This document shows positions 41,570 through 51,349 of a stretch of DNA of 64,000 nucleotides, piece by piece; position 1 is the stretch's first letter; the number at the start of each line of letters is the position of its first letter. This stretch comes from Variovorax fucosicus (GTDB lineage: Bacteria > Pseudomonadota > Gammaproteobacteria > Burkholderiales > Burkholderiaceae_C): assembly GCF_030316825.1 (NCBI RefSeq), contig NZ_JASZYU010000002.1:558001-622000 (forward strand), read 5' to 3'. The notes under the pieces were generated by a model that saw only the letters and a list, made by a program, of their open reading frames with translations, did no database searches and was not told the origin of the DNA. A program made the position numbers and the translations under genes.

Positions 41570-42067
41570 TCAGGCCGTGGCGCCCGCCATTTCCGCCATC
41601 AGATCTTCCTTGCGCATCTTGAGCTGCTCGCGCATTTCGATCAGGTCAAGCGCCTTCGCAGCCCGCGCCTTGGGGAACATCTCGCCACGCTCCTCCTTGA
41701 CGTGGTGGTCGATGTATTCGCCAAGCACGATCACCTTCGCATCGAATTTGTCGTCGACGTCGGAGGCGTCCATGATCTGCGCGATCAGGTCCTTGGCACT
41801 GGCGTGCTCGACCTCTGCCTCGTCCAGCAGATCGGTGTCCTTGATGGCCTCGCGCAGTGCGGGGTAGAAGATTTCTTCTTCGATCTGCGCATGCACCGTC
41901 AACTCCGTGCAGATCTCGTTGGCGAGATCGCGCTTTTTCTGCGATGCGCTCGCAGCTTCTGACTTGGTGAGTTCCTCGTACTCCTTGAACATCTTCTTGA
42001 CCTTGCGGTGATCTGCGTCGAGCAGACTGCAGGCATCGGGCTGGCTGCGAGTGGTCGTGGCTGGCAT
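41570..42067 (-). CDS. Hemerythrin HHE-domain protein
   Basis: A 165-residue four-helix protein. Iron-ligand patterns are CSLLDADHRKVKKMFKEYEEL, ICTELTVHAQIEEEIFYPALREAI, EVEHASAKDLIAQIM and GEYIDHHVKEERGEMFPKARAA. It probably carries a diiron site and senses or stores oxygen or responds to stress. The start at MPATTTRSQPDACS is chosen because upstream sequence is basic and unconserved. It lies downstream of, and on the same strand as, the large catalase gene, 121 bases away, which fits a stress role. Confidence 0.9.
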   Translation of the reverse strand: MPATTTRSQPDACSLLDADHRKVKKMFKEYEELTKSEAASASQKKRDLANEICTELTVHAQIEEEIFYPALREAIKDTDLLDEAEVEHASAKDLIAQIMDASDVDDKFDAKVIVLGEYIDHHVKEERGEMFPKARAAKALDLIEMREQLKMRKEDLMAEMAGATA

Positions 42068-42188
42068 GGCTGAACTCCTGGTAAATGGGTGGGGGGGATG
42101 GGAAGCCTGGGCTGCGGTTGCCGAGCGTTTTGTAGGAAGGCGGCGCAGCCTCGTTTCGGACAGCGCAACCTTCGCCAATCACGCTCGC

Positions 42189-44612
42189 TCAGGCCTTCGG
42201 CGGATCGTTTTCCCGGCCGTAGTGGCGATGCATTCCCATGGCCGCAATGAAGTCGGCAATGGCCGCATCCGCACCCGCTGCGTCGGCCAGGATCAGCCCG
42301 GTATCGGCCGAGCCATCCGGCAGCGTCAGCGGAATCTGTGCCTCGGCCAGCAGCGCCTCGGACGCGCCGAAGGCCAGGATGGTCTTGCAATGCCAGTATT
42401 GGTCCCGCAGGAATTCGAGCGTGTGCGCATCCGCATCGAGCGCCTCGACGGCAGCCGCGCCATCGGGCAGCACCAGCGCGTCGAACAGGAAGCCGGGAGA
42501 GTTCTCCATCGTCGCGTCTGCCGCAAACTTTTCGCCGCCCGCGCCCACATAGGTTCCGAGGCGGGCGCCCACCAGGCGCGGCACCGCGCCCGCTGCGACG
42601 AGCGCAGAGACGAGCTTGCCGAGCGATGCCCCTTCAACGCCCTGGGCTACCAGAACCGCGACCTTGCGTGTGCGAATGCCGCCATCGCCGGGCCGGGCCA
42701 TGAGCGACAAGGCAGGTGAGGTCTGCACTTCGGGCGGCGCGGGATTCTCCAGCGCCTTGGGCAAAGGCGCTGGCAATTCCATCCCCAGATCTTGCGCGAG
42801 CCTCGCCGCCAGATCGGGCGCCGCATTGAGCAGCCCCGCGACCATGCGTTCGCGAATGGCCGGCACGGTCACCTTGGAGAGCTCGAACCGGAATGCATTG
42901 CCGATATGGGCTTTTTCCACCTCCGTCTGGCTCTCGAAGAACAGTCGGGCCTGCGTGTAGTGATCGGCAAACTTCTCGGGCTTGATCCGAACCTTGTTCG
43001 AGTTTTCCTGCGCATCGATGCGGCGCGCCACGCTGGCAAAGCCCTGTGCGGCGCCCGCCTGGAACGGACAGCCGCCCGCCAGCGAGTTGGGCTCGTAGGC
43101 GACGCGACCCCGGTGGATCGCCTGCCGGTGCATGCCGTCGCGCTGGTTGTTGTGCACCTGCGCGATCGGCGCATTGATCGGCAGTTCATGGAAGTTGGGG
43201 CCGCCCAGCCGACTGATCTGCGTGTCGACGTAGGAGTGGATGCGCCCTGCAAGAAGCGGGTCGTTGGTGAAATCGAGCCCCGGCACGATGTGCGCCGTGC
43301 AGAAGGCGACCTGCTCCGTTTCCGCGAAGAAGTTGTCCGGGTTCCGGTTGAGCACCAGACGGCCCACTACTTGCACCGGCACGAGTTCCTCGGGAACGAT
43401 CTTCGTCGCATCGAGGATGTCGAAGCTGAACTGCTCGGCTTGCTCTTCCGTGAAGATCTGCAGGCCGAGTTCCCACTCTGGGTATTCGCCCGCCTCGATG
43501 GCTTCCCACAGATCGCGGCGATGAAAGTCCGGGTCGGCACCCGAGATCTTCACGGCCTCTTCCCACACCAGAGAATGCGTGCCGAGCTTGGGCTGCCAAT
43601 GGAACTTGACGAGCACGGCTTCACCGGCTTCGTTGACCAGCCGGAAGGTGTGCACCCCGAAGCCCTGCATCATTCGGTAGCTGCGCGGGATGGCACGGTC
43701 CGACATCTGCCACATGAGCATGTGGGTCGACTCGGGCATCAGCGAGACGAAATCCCAGAAGGTGTCGTGTGCGCTGGCGGCTTGCGGCATCTGATGGTGC
43801 GGCTCGGGCTTCACCGCGTGGACGAGATCGGGAAACTTCATCGCGTCCTGGATGAAGAAGACCGGCATGTTGTTGCCGACCAGATCCCAGTTGCCCTCGT
43901 CCGTATAGAACTTCACGGCGAAGCCCCGCACGTCGCGTGCCGTGTCTTTGGAGCCGCGCTCGCCAGCGACGGTCGAGAACCGAACGAACACGGGCGTGAC
44001 CTTGCCTGCTTCCTTGAAGGGCGCGGCCTTGGTGTACTGCGTCAGCGGCTCGTAGCATTCGAAGAAGCCATGCGCGCCGGATCCGCGTGCATGCACGATC
44101 CGCTCCGGAATCCGCTCGTGGTCGAAGTGCGTGATCTTCTCGCGCAGAACGAAGTCTTCAAGCAACGCTGGCCCGCGGGCGCCCGCCTTGAGCGAGTTCT
44201 GGTTGTCGGCGATGGCGACGCCCTGGTTGGTCGTGAGCGTCTGGCCGCTCGAATCGACCCGTGCGCGATCAAGCGTGTCGATCGTGGCATTCACGCTCTC
44301 CTGTGCCACCGTGCCGGTCTTGCCGGAAAAGTTTTCTTCGGAGAGCGTGCTGGCGGCCGGCAGGCGCGATGGGGGGCTGACGCTGGCGCCGACCGGGGTC
44401 GACAGCGCATTGGCGTCTCCGTACTCCAGCGGCTTGTTTTCATTGGCGGGCATCCCGCTCGCGAGCGCCTGCGTGTCGATCGCTTTCTGCGTGGGCGGGT
44501 CGCCTTTTCCTGCAGCGGGAGGCGCGGGCTGAGCGGGCCCGCTGTCGGTGTTTCGTGCGGCAGCATGGGCGGCATCGAGCTCAGCTGAAGAGGGGGTGGG
44601 TTTTTTGGCCAT
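42189..44612 (-). CDS. katE: Large-subunit catalase, HPII (KatE) type
   Basis: An 807-residue clade 2 catalase. A 130-residue Ala/Pro-rich N-terminal extension precedes the core with [19 protein letters not shown] (catalytic His), [59 protein letters not shown], and the haem-ligand Tyr region [25 protein letters not shown]. The C-terminal 150 residues form the DJ-1/amidotransferase-like domain ([33 protein letters not shown]) found only in large catalases. It degrades hydrogen peroxide, typically in stationary phase. Confidence 0.95.
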   Translation of the reverse strand: MAKKPTPSSAELDAAHAAARNTDSGPAQPAPPAAGKGDPPTQKAIDTQALASGMPANENKPLEYGDANALSTPVGASVSPPSRLPAASTLSEENFSGKTGTVAQESVNATIDTLDRARVDSSGQTLTTNQGVAIADNQNSLKAGARGPALLEDFVLREKITHFDHERIPERIVHARGSGAHGFFECYEPLTQYTKAAPFKEAGKVTPVFVRFSTVAGERGSKDTARDVRGFAVKFYTDEGNWDLVGNNMPVFFIQDAMKFPDLVHAVKPEPHHQMPQAASAHDTFWDFVSLMPESTHMLMWQMSDRAIPRSYRMMQGFGVHTFRLVNEAGEAVLVKFHWQPKLGTHSLVWEEAVKISGADPDFHRRDLWEAIEAGEYPEWELGLQIFTEEQAEQFSFDILDATKIVPEELVPVQVVGRLVLNRNPDNFFAETEQVAFCTAHIVPGLDFTNDPLLAGRIHSYVDTQISRLGGPNFHELPINAPIAQVHNNQRDGMHRQAIHRGRVAYEPNSLAGGCPFQAGAAQGFASVARRIDAQENSNKVRIKPEKFADHYTQARLFFESQTEVEKAHIGNAFRFELSKVTVPAIRERMVAGLLNAAPDLAARLAQDLGMELPAPLPKALENPAPPEVQTSPALSLMARPGDGGIRTRKVAVLVAQGVEGASLGKLVSALVAAGAVPRLVGARLGTYVGAGGEKFAADATMENSPGFLFDALVLPDGAAAVEALDADAHTLEFLRDQYWHCKTILAFGASEALLAEAQIPLTLPDGSADTGLILADAAGADAAIADFIAAMGMHRHYGRENDPPKA

Positions 44613-44813
44613 GGCAGTCTCGATGTGTAGGAAAGCGCGAGGCTAGGTACGGGCAATTTCAGGACTTGTAGGAAAGAGGCGCTTCCAGGTCGAGAGCGTT
44701 GCTGACGGCACCTCGCCAGCGGATCGCAACGTCGGTGCGCAATGGGTCTTGGCCTACGAGGTGGCGCCGATGTCCCTTCTAAAGTCGCTGAACTTCCATG
44801 CGAGGTTTTGGGA

Positions 44814-45581
44814 ATGCATTCGAACTGGCCTGACATCTTGTGGATCGTGCGGCACGGCCAAAGCGCGGGCAACGTCGCGCGCGACGCAGCCGAGTCCGGT
44901 GGGTTGGCGGTGATCGATCTCGCCTGGCGGGACATCGATGTCCCGTTGTCGCCGCTCGGCGTGGCGCAGTCGAAGGCGCTGGGCGAATGGTTCCAGAAGC
45001 TGCCGCCGGACGAGCAACCCGAAGTGGTGCTGTGCTCCCCCTATCTGCGCGCCAAGGAAACCGCCCGCCTGGTCACCGAGCGCAGTCGCCTTGCGCCGCA
45101 CGCAGTCACGCTGCGCATCGACGAGCGCCTTCGCGAGAAGGAGTTCGGGGTGCTGGATCGCCTCACCAAGCTCGGCATCCACCAGAAGCATCCCGAGTTG
45201 AACCAGCAGCGGATCCATGTGGGGAAGTTCTATTTCCGCCCGCCCGGCGGCGAGAGCTGGTGCGACGTGATCCTTCGCCTTCGCAGCCTGCTCGAGATGG
45301 TGACGCGCGAGTACGCGGATCGCCGGGTGCTGGTGGTTGCCCATCAGGTGATCGTCAACTGCATGCGCTACCTGCTCGAGCACATGGACGAACAGCAGAT
45401 TCTCGACATCGACCGCCAGGGGGACGTGCCCAACTGCGCCGTGACCTCCTATCGCGCGCAAAGGCGGGCCGACGAGGATCAGGTGCTCCAGCTGGATCTG
45501 GTCAACTTTCTCGCACCGCTGCAGGAGGCTGCAACGCCTGTCACGAGCGCCCCGGACCAGCCTGCGGCGCCAAAGCCCTGA
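44814..45581 (+). CDS. Histidine phosphatase family protein
   Basis: A 255-residue phosphoglycerate-mutase-like protein. The phosphohistidine motif is WIVRHGQSAGN with His14, followed by DVPLSPLGVAQSKALGEWF and VVLCSPYLRAKETARLV; the second His is in RRVLVVAHQVIVNCMRYLL. The substrate is unknown; the long C-terminal portion departs from CobC-type phosphatases. The ATG at 44814 is preferred to an upstream in-frame ATG at 44742. The gene for NAD(P)H-hydrate dehydratase follows after 11 bases. Confidence 0.88.
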   Translation: MHSNWPDILWIVRHGQSAGNVARDAAESGGLAVIDLAWRDIDVPLSPLGVAQSKALGEWFQKLPPDEQPEVVLCSPYLRAKETARLVTERSRLAPHAVTLRIDERLREKEFGVLDRLTKLGIHQKHPELNQQRIHVGKFYFRPPGGESWCDVILRLRSLLEMVTREYADRRVLVVAHQVIVNCMRYLLEHMDEQQILDIDRQGDVPNCAVTSYRAQRRADEDQVLQLDLVNFLAPLQEAATPVTSAPDQPAAPKP

Positions 45582-45592
45582 GGCCACCTCCC

Positions 45593-46501
45593 ATGCCGGC
45601 CCTTTCACCTTCGCGCGCAAGGCCGCTGGACAGCAAGGCGCTCGCCCGATGGCCTATCCCTGACCACGGCGCCGATGCCGACAAGGAGGCGCGCGGACAC
45701 GTGCTGGTGGTCGCGGGAAGCGAAGAAGTGCCGGGTGCTGCCTTGCTCGCCGCCGTGGCGGCGTTGCGCGCCGGCGCCGGCAAGCTGACCGTGGCCGCAC
45801 CGCGCAGCGTGGCGCTGGGTCTTGCGCTGGCCATTCCTGAAGCGCGCGTGATTCCGCTCGACCAGAGCCCATCTGGCGCATTGCAGGCGCGCGCGGTGGC
45901 CCGGCTGGCGCCTCTTGTCGACAAGGTCAGTGCGGTGGTGTTGGGCCCCGGCATGCTCGACGAGCGCCGCAGCATCGCATTTGTACGGGCACTGTTGCCG
46001 TTGTTCTCGTCGAGCACGGTGGTGCTGGATGCCGTGGCCATGTCGATCGTGCGCGAAGGAAGCTTCGTGCAGCCCGTCATCCTCACGCCGCATGCGGGGG
46101 AGATGGCGCACCTGACCGGCCTGTCCAAGGAAAGCGTTTGCCTCGATCCGCACAAGGTGGCCGCCGAGGCGGCGCGGCGCTGGAACGCCTGCGTCGCCCT
46201 CAAGGGCGCCGAGACCTTCATCGCCATGCCTTCGGGTGAGACCTGGCGCTTCACCGGTGGAAGTTCGGGCCTGGCGACCTCCGGTTCCGGGGACATCCTT
46301 GCCGGCCTCATTGGCGGACTCTCTGCGCGTGGAATGGCGCCGCTGGCCGCATGCGGTTGGGGGGTCGTGCTGCACGCGCGTGCCGGGGCCTCGCTCGCCC
46401 GGCAGAATGGGGCGTTGGGCTATCTGGCGCGGGAGTTGGCGGGCGAGTTTCCGGCCTTGATTCATGCGGCCGGCTCCAGGCGCCAGCGGCGGCGGGAATA
46501 A
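45593..46501 (+). CDS. ADP-dependent NAD(P)H-hydrate dehydratase
   Basis: A 302-residue ribokinase-like enzyme of the NnrD/CARKD family that repairs hydrated NAD(P)H. Signatures are GHVLVVAGSEEVPGAALLAAVAALRAGAGKLTVAAP, VVLGPGMLD, VILTPHAGEMAHLTGL, VALKGAETFIAMPSGE and LATSGSGDILAGLIGGLSARG (anion hole). It lacks the NnrE epimerase domain fused to it in E. coli YjeF. It lies 11 bases after the histidine phosphatase gene and ends in a strong terminator. Confidence 0.93.
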   Translation: MPALSPSRARPLDSKALARWPIPDHGADADKEARGHVLVVAGSEEVPGAALLAAVAALRAGAGKLTVAAPRSVALGLALAIPEARVIPLDQSPSGALQARAVARLAPLVDKVSAVVLGPGMLDERRSIAFVRALLPLFSSSTVVLDAVAMSIVREGSFVQPVILTPHAGEMAHLTGLSKESVCLDPHKVAAEAARRWNACVALKGAETFIAMPSGETWRFTGGSSGLATSGSGDILAGLIGGLSARGMAPLAACGWGVVLHARAGASLARQNGALGYLARELAGEFPALIHAAGSRRQRRRE

Positions 46502-46503
46502 AA

Positions 46504-46535
46504 AAACCCGCTATCAATTCGATAGCGGGCTTTTC
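46504..46535. terminator. Intrinsic terminator between NAD(P)H-hydrate dehydratase gene and a LysR gene
   Basis: CCCGCTATC (46507-46515) pairs perfectly with GATAGCGGG (46521-46529), flanked by A and T runs. It separates convergent genes and marks the left edge of the accessory region. Confidence 0.85.
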
Positions 46536-46599
46536 AATAACCACGGGTGTTGGGTGGTGGGCCCTGAGTGTTGCGAGCGTCATATTCAGGATGGATGGG

Positions 46600-47526
46600 T
46601 TAGCGCGACGTCCTCGGCAGCGCCGCATCAAGAGAGTGTTCAACAACCTCGATTACCGATTGCCGCAGCTTTAGGCATGCTCCTTCTAGCGGCCTGTCTT
46701 TTGGCCAGACCAGCGTCAGTGCCGAATCCTTGAGTGTCAGCAGTCGCTTAGCCACAAGCCCCTGGCGTTGCGCGTGCATCGCGCCGAGGGATTCAACGAT
46801 GGCTACGCCCACCTTTGCGCCGGCGAAAGCGCACGCGGTCGAGGACTGCATGACCTCCACAGCCGGCGCGTACTCGAGGCCGGCGGCCTCGATCGCTTTT
46901 CGAGTGGCCAAGCCGGCAGGCAAGGATGAGGAAAGCACGATCAAAGGGAACTGGAGTGCAAGCTGAAGGCTGACTTCCGTGTCGATTTGCGCCAACAGAT
47001 GATCAGCATGGGTGACAACGTGGAGGCTGAGACTTGCCAGCCGCTCTGTGGCCACGCGCTCGCCGAAGGACACTGCGCCTGAAATGATGATGCCAAGATC
47101 CACCCGGTGATCTGATGCCATTTCAACAATCTCGACTGCCGTACCTGCGCGCACGGTGAGCGTGATGTGTGGGAATGCATGTCGTACGGCGACGAATGCA
47201 GGCGGCAACAGCATCGAGGCTGCGACAGCGACGGCGCCAACGTTAAGACGATCGGTAGCGCCCTGTCGGATGTCGATGGCCACACGATCAGCTGCTTCGA
47301 TGGCAGCCAGAGCGTTGAGAACTTCCGGCATCAGCAGCCGGCCCTGGCTGGTCAGCGCAAGGCGGCGATTGTCCCGGCTGAACAACGCAAACCCAAGGCG
47401 CGTCTCGAGATCGCGCAACAGTGCGCTGGCGGCCGGTTGGCTTATGTGCACGACCGCAGCAGCGGCCGTGACCGTGTGGTGCAGATACATGGCTCGCAGC
47501 AATGCGAGCTCGCGACGACGCAGCAT
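46600..47526 (-). CDS. LysR-family transcriptional regulator
   Basis: A 308-residue LysR protein. The winged helix is RRRELALLRAMYLHHTVTAAAAVVHISQPAASALLRDLETRLGFALFSRDNRRLALTSQGRLL. The effector domain continues with LNVGAVAVAASMLLPPAFVAVRHAFPHITLTVRAGTAVEIVEM. It resembles CysB/opine-regulator-like members in its double use of small residues at the HTH, but the ligand is not predictable. It is divergent from the enolase-superfamily gene across 134 bases and probably controls it and the adjacent Bug receptor. Confidence 0.9.
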   Translation of the reverse strand: MLRRRELALLRAMYLHHTVTAAAAVVHISQPAASALLRDLETRLGFALFSRDNRRLALTSQGRLLMPEVLNALAAIEAADRVAIDIRQGATDRLNVGAVAVAASMLLPPAFVAVRHAFPHITLTVRAGTAVEIVEMASDHRVDLGIIISGAVSFGERVATERLASLSLHVVTHADHLLAQIDTEVSLQLALQFPLIVLSSSLPAGLATRKAIEAAGLEYAPAVEVMQSSTACAFAGAKVGVAIVESLGAMHAQRQGLVAKRLLTLKDSALTLVWPKDRPLEGACLKLRQSVIEVVEHSLDAALPRTSR

Positions 47527-47660
47527 ATGTTTTTTGTATGAATCCAGCTTTTCTAGCTATTTGACCACTTGGGGCTGGAGGCCGAGGATCGCTGATCGCG
47601 AGTGGAGCGCTGCCACCGCCCTAGCGCAGATCTGCATCAGAAGTGCATCGAGATCCGTCC

Positions 47661-48758
47661 ATGAGTGCCAACATCATCGCTTCCGTCACATGCATTCCGA
47701 TGCGACTGCCTTTCCACCACTGGAGAGAACCTCCGCTGTTTGCGGGACGTCCGCGAGACAAGCTCGACAGTGCCCTGGTCCGGCTTGAAACCCAGGATGG
47801 CACGGTGGCCTGGGGCGAGTCGTACTGCGTCGAGCCGCAGGCGCTCGTGGCAGTGTTTCGTGAGCTGATAGCGCCGTTGGCGATCGGCAAGCCGGCGGAC
47901 TCCAGTGCCCTGCTCCCTGGCATGCAACGCACCCTGCACAACCTCGGGCGGTCCGGACCGGTTTTGCACGCGTTGGCAGGCCTAGATATCGCCCTTTGGG
48001 ACTTGCGCGCGAAACGTGCCGCGGTGCCTCTCTACCAGTTGTTGGGTGGAAAGCGACGCGACAAGCTGCGTGTCTACGCCTCTTTGCTGCAGTACTACGG
48101 AGACGAGAGTCTGCTCGCTCAGGTGACCAGCCGCGCGCTCGGCGAGGGTTATACCGAGATCAAGCTGCACGAACGTACAGCAGAGGCATTGGGCGCTGTT
48201 CGTCGGGCAGCAGGCCCCGACGTGCCGATCATGGTCGACACGAACTGCGCATGGCTTCCGGACGAAGCCGGGAGCGCCATTGCAGCCATGCTGCCCCACG
48301 CGCCATTCTGGATTGAAGAGCCAATCTGGCCGCCCGAAGACGAACAGGCACTTGCGGCGCTAAAAAGCCATTGCCAGGTCCCTCTCGCCGTCGGTGAGAA
48401 CGCCAGCAGCGCACTGGCGCTACAACGCATGGCCGAGAACGCCACGGTCCAATACGTGCAACCGAGCGTCATCAAGCTCGGGCTTACAGCGGCGCTGGAA
48501 GTATCCCGCGCCTGTCGTCCGGGCGGTGCCATCTGCGCACCCCAGGTAGCTTTCTTTGGCCCCGGCTTCCTTGCCAGTCTCCATCTCATGGCCGCCCAGC
48601 AGACAGAAGTGACGCTGGAACGCCTGTATGTGGAGCTGGCCCACGTTCCCTATGGCCGCACCGTACCAATCGAGAACGGATGGATCGAAGTGCCCGACAG
48701 ACCCGGCCTGGGCGCCGAACCGGAAAGCGAACTCGCGCAGGGCAAGTACGCAAGCTGA
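47661..48758 (+). CDS. Mandelate racemase/muconate lactonizing enzyme family protein
   Basis: A 365-residue enolase-superfamily enzyme with an N-terminal capping domain and a barrel. Metal ligands are Asp in PIMVDTNCAW, Glu in WIEEPIWPPED and Glu in AVGENASSA. Basic residues include YTEIKLHERT on the second barrel strand and Lys in QPSVIKLGLT. The last strand reads ICAPQVAFFGPGFLASLHLMAA; many relatives have His where this protein has Gln (APQ). It probably abstracts a proton alpha to a carboxylate in an acid-sugar or amino-acid derivative. The downstream Bug receptor gene suggests a catabolic substrate. Confidence 0.85.
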   Translation: MSANIIASVTCIPMRLPFHHWREPPLFAGRPRDKLDSALVRLETQDGTVAWGESYCVEPQALVAVFRELIAPLAIGKPADSSALLPGMQRTLHNLGRSGPVLHALAGLDIALWDLRAKRAAVPLYQLLGGKRRDKLRVYASLLQYYGDESLLAQVTSRALGEGYTEIKLHERTAEALGAVRRAAGPDVPIMVDTNCAWLPDEAGSAIAAMLPHAPFWIEEPIWPPEDEQALAALKSHCQVPLAVGENASSALALQRMAENATVQYVQPSVIKLGLTAALEVSRACRPGGAICAPQVAFFGPGFLASLHLMAAQQTEVTLERLYVELAHVPYGRTVPIENGWIEVPDRPGLGAEPESELAQGKYAS

Positions 48759-48788
48759 TTGTTCGATGCAACCACTAGAAGGAAATTT

Positions 48789-49775
48789 ATGCGAGGCACT
48801 CGTCGTACTTTCATCAGCCGCTGTGCAGGCATGACCTTTGGTGCTGCAGTGCCTTGGGCAGTGGCCCAGCCCAATGTCTACCCCGAAAAGACTGTTCGCA
48901 TCATCATTCCCTACCCGGCGGGCGGGGCTACGGACAATCTTGGACGCTTGGCCGGACAGGCGCTTCAGCAGGCTCTGGGCCAGACTTTCATCGCCGACAA
49001 CAAGGGTGGTGGCGGTACCACCATCGGCACGCGCGCCCTGGCGCAAGCGGCACCGGACGGATACACGATCGGCATGGTGGACAGTTCGTTCACCATAAAC
49101 CCCGGCCTGCTCGGTGCCCGACTCCCGTACGACACGCTCAAAGACTTCGCGCCGGTCTCGTTGATTGCCACAGCTCCCTTTGTGCTGGTGACCCACCCGA
49201 CGGTGCCGGTAACTGATCTGGCATCCTTTCTTGCGCGGGCCAAGGCCGCGCCAGGCACCATGGCCTATGGCTCCGCCGGAGTCGGAAGTGGGCCCCACCT
49301 GGCTGGAGAACAGCTGGCACAACTGGCCGGCATTCAGGTGCAGCACATCCCTTACAAGGGAGGCGGAACTGTGATCACTGACCTGCTTGGCGGCCAGTTC
49401 CAGTTTGCCTTTGCCACCGTGCCGACGTTGGCCGAACACATCAACGCCGGACGGCTGCGAGCGATTGCCGTGACGAGCGCCCAGCGGGTGCCCCAGTTGC
49501 CGAACGTGCCAACCTTCAGGGAAGCAGGGTTGCCAGGGGTGGATACGTCCCCGCTTTTTGGTTTGATCGCGCCGGCCGGCGTGTCGGTTGCAATCGTGCA
49601 GCGACTCAGCGCAACGTTGCGTGCGTCCATCAACCAGGGTGAACTGAATACAAGACTCAAGTCCATGGGATTCGAGCCGGTCGGAAGCACCCCGGCCGAG
49701 TTCAACCAACGTATTCAGGCTGAGGTCGTCAAGTGGACCGCAGTGATCCGAAAAGGAAACATTCAACCCGAATAG
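48789..49775 (+). CDS. Bug/TctC-family solute receptor, copy 1
   Basis: A 328-residue periplasmic receptor of the tripartite tricarboxylate transporter family. The N-terminus carries a twin-arginine-like signal (TRRTFISRCAGMTFGAAVPWAVAQ). Core motifs are VRIIIPYPAGGATDNLGRLAGQAL, GGGGTTIGTRALAQAAPDGYTIG, VQHIPYKGGGTVITDLLGGQFQFAF and LPNVPTFREAGLPGVDTSPLFGLIAPAG. AAGGAAA precedes the ATG at 48789. No TctA or TctB membrane component is nearby, as is usual for Bug proteins. It lies 30 bases after the enolase-family gene and is likely co-expressed with it. Confidence 0.92.
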   Translation: MRGTRRTFISRCAGMTFGAAVPWAVAQPNVYPEKTVRIIIPYPAGGATDNLGRLAGQALQQALGQTFIADNKGGGGTTIGTRALAQAAPDGYTIGMVDSSFTINPGLLGARLPYDTLKDFAPVSLIATAPFVLVTHPTVPVTDLASFLARAKAAPGTMAYGSAGVGSGPHLAGEQLAQLAGIQVQHIPYKGGGTVITDLLGGQFQFAFATVPTLAEHINAGRLRAIAVTSAQRVPQLPNVPTFREAGLPGVDTSPLFGLIAPAGVSVAIVQRLSATLRASINQGELNTRLKSMGFEPVGSTPAEFNQRIQAEVVKWTAVIRKGNIQPE

Positions 49776-50042
49776 CTATTGGTTCGAACAGGCGTTGGTT
49801 GTCAACGAACACGCGTCGCGTTCAGTTTGACGCCGGGCAGATGGACGGCAATCGGTCGTTGAGGGTAGCCGGCGCCGGTTTAGCGAGCACCGCGGGTTGG
49901 CTGAACCTCTTCAATGAAGCAGCAGCTAGCAAGCCAGCGCTGGCATATGACGGGGCCTCCGTCTTTCCAATGGTCCTCCTCCCAAGTCGTTGGTTTCGGC
50001 GGCTGAGCGCAACTGGTCTCGAAAGTGGTACTCACCTATGTA
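49776..50042. other. Gap without a recognisable gene
   Basis: Between the two Bug receptor genes I see no convincing coding sequence. A plus-strand open frame overlapping the end of copy 1 (to 50071) has no family resemblance or ribosome binding site. The right end holds a regulatory half-site. Confidence 0.5.
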
Positions 50043-50058
50043 CTGAAGTGGCATATAT
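50043..50058. promoter_or_regulatory. Operator half-site upstream of Bug receptor copy 2
   Basis: AAGTGGCA (50043-50050) equals the left half of the 16-bp palindrome at 58741. It is embedded in the smaller palindrome GGCATATATGCC (50047-50058). It lies 52 bases before the start codon of copy 2. Confidence 0.5.
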
Positions 50059-50109
50059 GCCGGACGGATGAAGCACCTAGATTTGAGGTCTCACCAACGG
50101 AGCAAGCCT

Positions 50110-51081
50110 ATGTCTCTTCCGAAACTCGCATTTGGCGTCCTACTGGCTACTTTTCTCCTGCCAGCGTCTTCACAGACCGCCAACTTCCCCGATCGACCAA
50201 TCAAGCTCATCGTGCCATGGGCTGCCGGTGGAAACACTGACGCCATCGCGCGCCTGATTGCAAGCAGGCTTTCCACTCGGGTTCATCAACAGGTCGTAGT
50301 CGACAACAGGCCTGGCGCCAACGGGATCATCGGATCGACCGTGGTCGCGCGTTCGCAGCCTGACGGATACACCATGCTGCTCGCGCTGCCTGAGACGAAC
50401 GTGCTGAATCCAATGGTGTACAAGAACATCACGTATGCGGCCAAGGATTTCGAGCCTGTGGCGTATATGGGCGAAATGCCGTTTGCGCTCGTCTCCAACA
50501 TGACGACCAAGGCGAGCACGGTTACTGACCTGGTGCGCGCAGCCAAAGAAAAGCCGGGTACTGTTTCAGCAGCGAGCTGGGGAGTCGGAAGTACGGCGCA
50601 CGCGGCCATCGCCCTGATGGAGCAGGCGGCCGGCGTGGAGCTGTTGCATGTTCCATTCACGGGCACGGCGCCCGCGATGACCCAGCTCTACAGCGGCCAG
50701 GTGGATCTCATGTTCCTGTCTGCACAGATGGCGAACGACAACGCGAAGGGCGGCAAGGTGAAGGTACTGGGCATGACGTCGGCCAAGCGTATGGACGCTT
50801 ATCCCGAATATGCGACCCTCGCCGAGCAGGGCATGCGCGATTTTGACGTAGGTCTCTGGTACGGATTCATGCTGCCCGCCAAGACGCCGGCCCCCGTCCG
50901 GGACTACCTGTCGAAGGAGATTCTTGCAGTGCTGCAAGACCCCGCGGTGCTGCAGGATCTCCGGCAGCGGGGCATGGTGGTGCAGCCACAAGGCGCCGAG
51001 CAGTTTGCCCGCTTCCTCGTCGAGGAGGACGCTCGGTGGTCCAAGCTGATCAAAGCGAAGAACATCCGTATCGACAACTGA
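50110..51081 (+). CDS. Bug/TctC-family solute receptor, copy 2
   Basis: A 323-residue receptor with a Sec-type signal (MSLPKLAFGVLLATFLLPASSQ) and motifs IKLIVPWAAGGNTDAIARLIASRL, VVVDNRPGANGIIGSTVVARSQPDGYTM and LLHVPFTGTAPAMTQLYSGQVDLMFLS. It has exactly the length of copy 3 (52963-53934) and aligns with it without gaps, sharing ALPETNVLNPMVYKNITY and the terminal LIKAKNIRIDN. Its TGA overlaps the ATG of a decayed deacylase fragment (TGATG). ATG at 50068 is a less likely alternative start. Confidence 0.9.
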   Translation: MSLPKLAFGVLLATFLLPASSQTANFPDRPIKLIVPWAAGGNTDAIARLIASRLSTRVHQQVVVDNRPGANGIIGSTVVARSQPDGYTMLLALPETNVLNPMVYKNITYAAKDFEPVAYMGEMPFALVSNMTTKASTVTDLVRAAKEKPGTVSAASWGVGSTAHAAIALMEQAAGVELLHVPFTGTAPAMTQLYSGQVDLMFLSAQMANDNAKGGKVKVLGMTSAKRMDAYPEYATLAEQGMRDFDVGLWYGFMLPAKTPAPVRDYLSKEILAVLQDPAVLQDLRQRGMVVQPQGAEQFARFLVEEDARWSKLIKAKNIRIDN

Positions 51082-51295
51082 TGCTGACAGTGGTGGACAT
51101 CGACTATCTACTCGTCGGCGGCCAGCTGGTCGCTAGCTCCCACCAGCAGGAACCCTTTCTCGGGACCGTGGCGATCGGCCAGGACGTGTCCCGGGTTAAT
51201 CGATGTCCATACGCATTCAGACGCCGCATTCCTCAAGGACTGTGGTGCCCAGAGTCAGATCACTCAAGGTGTGACGACTGATTGCGGCAGAGCTT
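51081..51295 (+). pseudogene. Decayed N-terminal fragment of N-acyl-D-amino-acid deacylase
   Basis: The frame from ATG 51081 reads IDYLLVGGQLVASSHQQEPFLGTVAIGQD, matching the start of the intact deacylase (IDYLLVGGQVIASEGQAEPFVGTVAIAGE). After a shift of frame with about 26 residues lost, bases from 51193 read GLIDVHTHSDAAFLKDCGAQ and SQITQGVTTD, matching GFIDIHTHSDAAFLKDSGGQ and SQITQGVTTE. A TGA ends it near 51295, and the remaining 400 or so residues are absent. It follows Bug copy 2 just as the intact gene follows Bug copy 3. Confidence 0.88.
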
Positions 51296-51349
51296 GAGCC
51301 GGGCTTCTGCTTCGCTGACTGCACGAGTGCGGCCACTGTGCCTGCCTTG

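Noticed and set aside
47561..47570. TTGACCACTT before the enolase-family gene as another operator half-site
   Set aside because: Only CCACTT is shared, with a mismatch in the key GC step. The divergent LysR gene is the more likely regulator there.
49733..50071. A 112-codon plus-strand frame between the two Bug receptor genes
   Set aside because: It overlaps the end of a real gene in another frame, has no recognisable motif and contains a regulatory half-site at its end.
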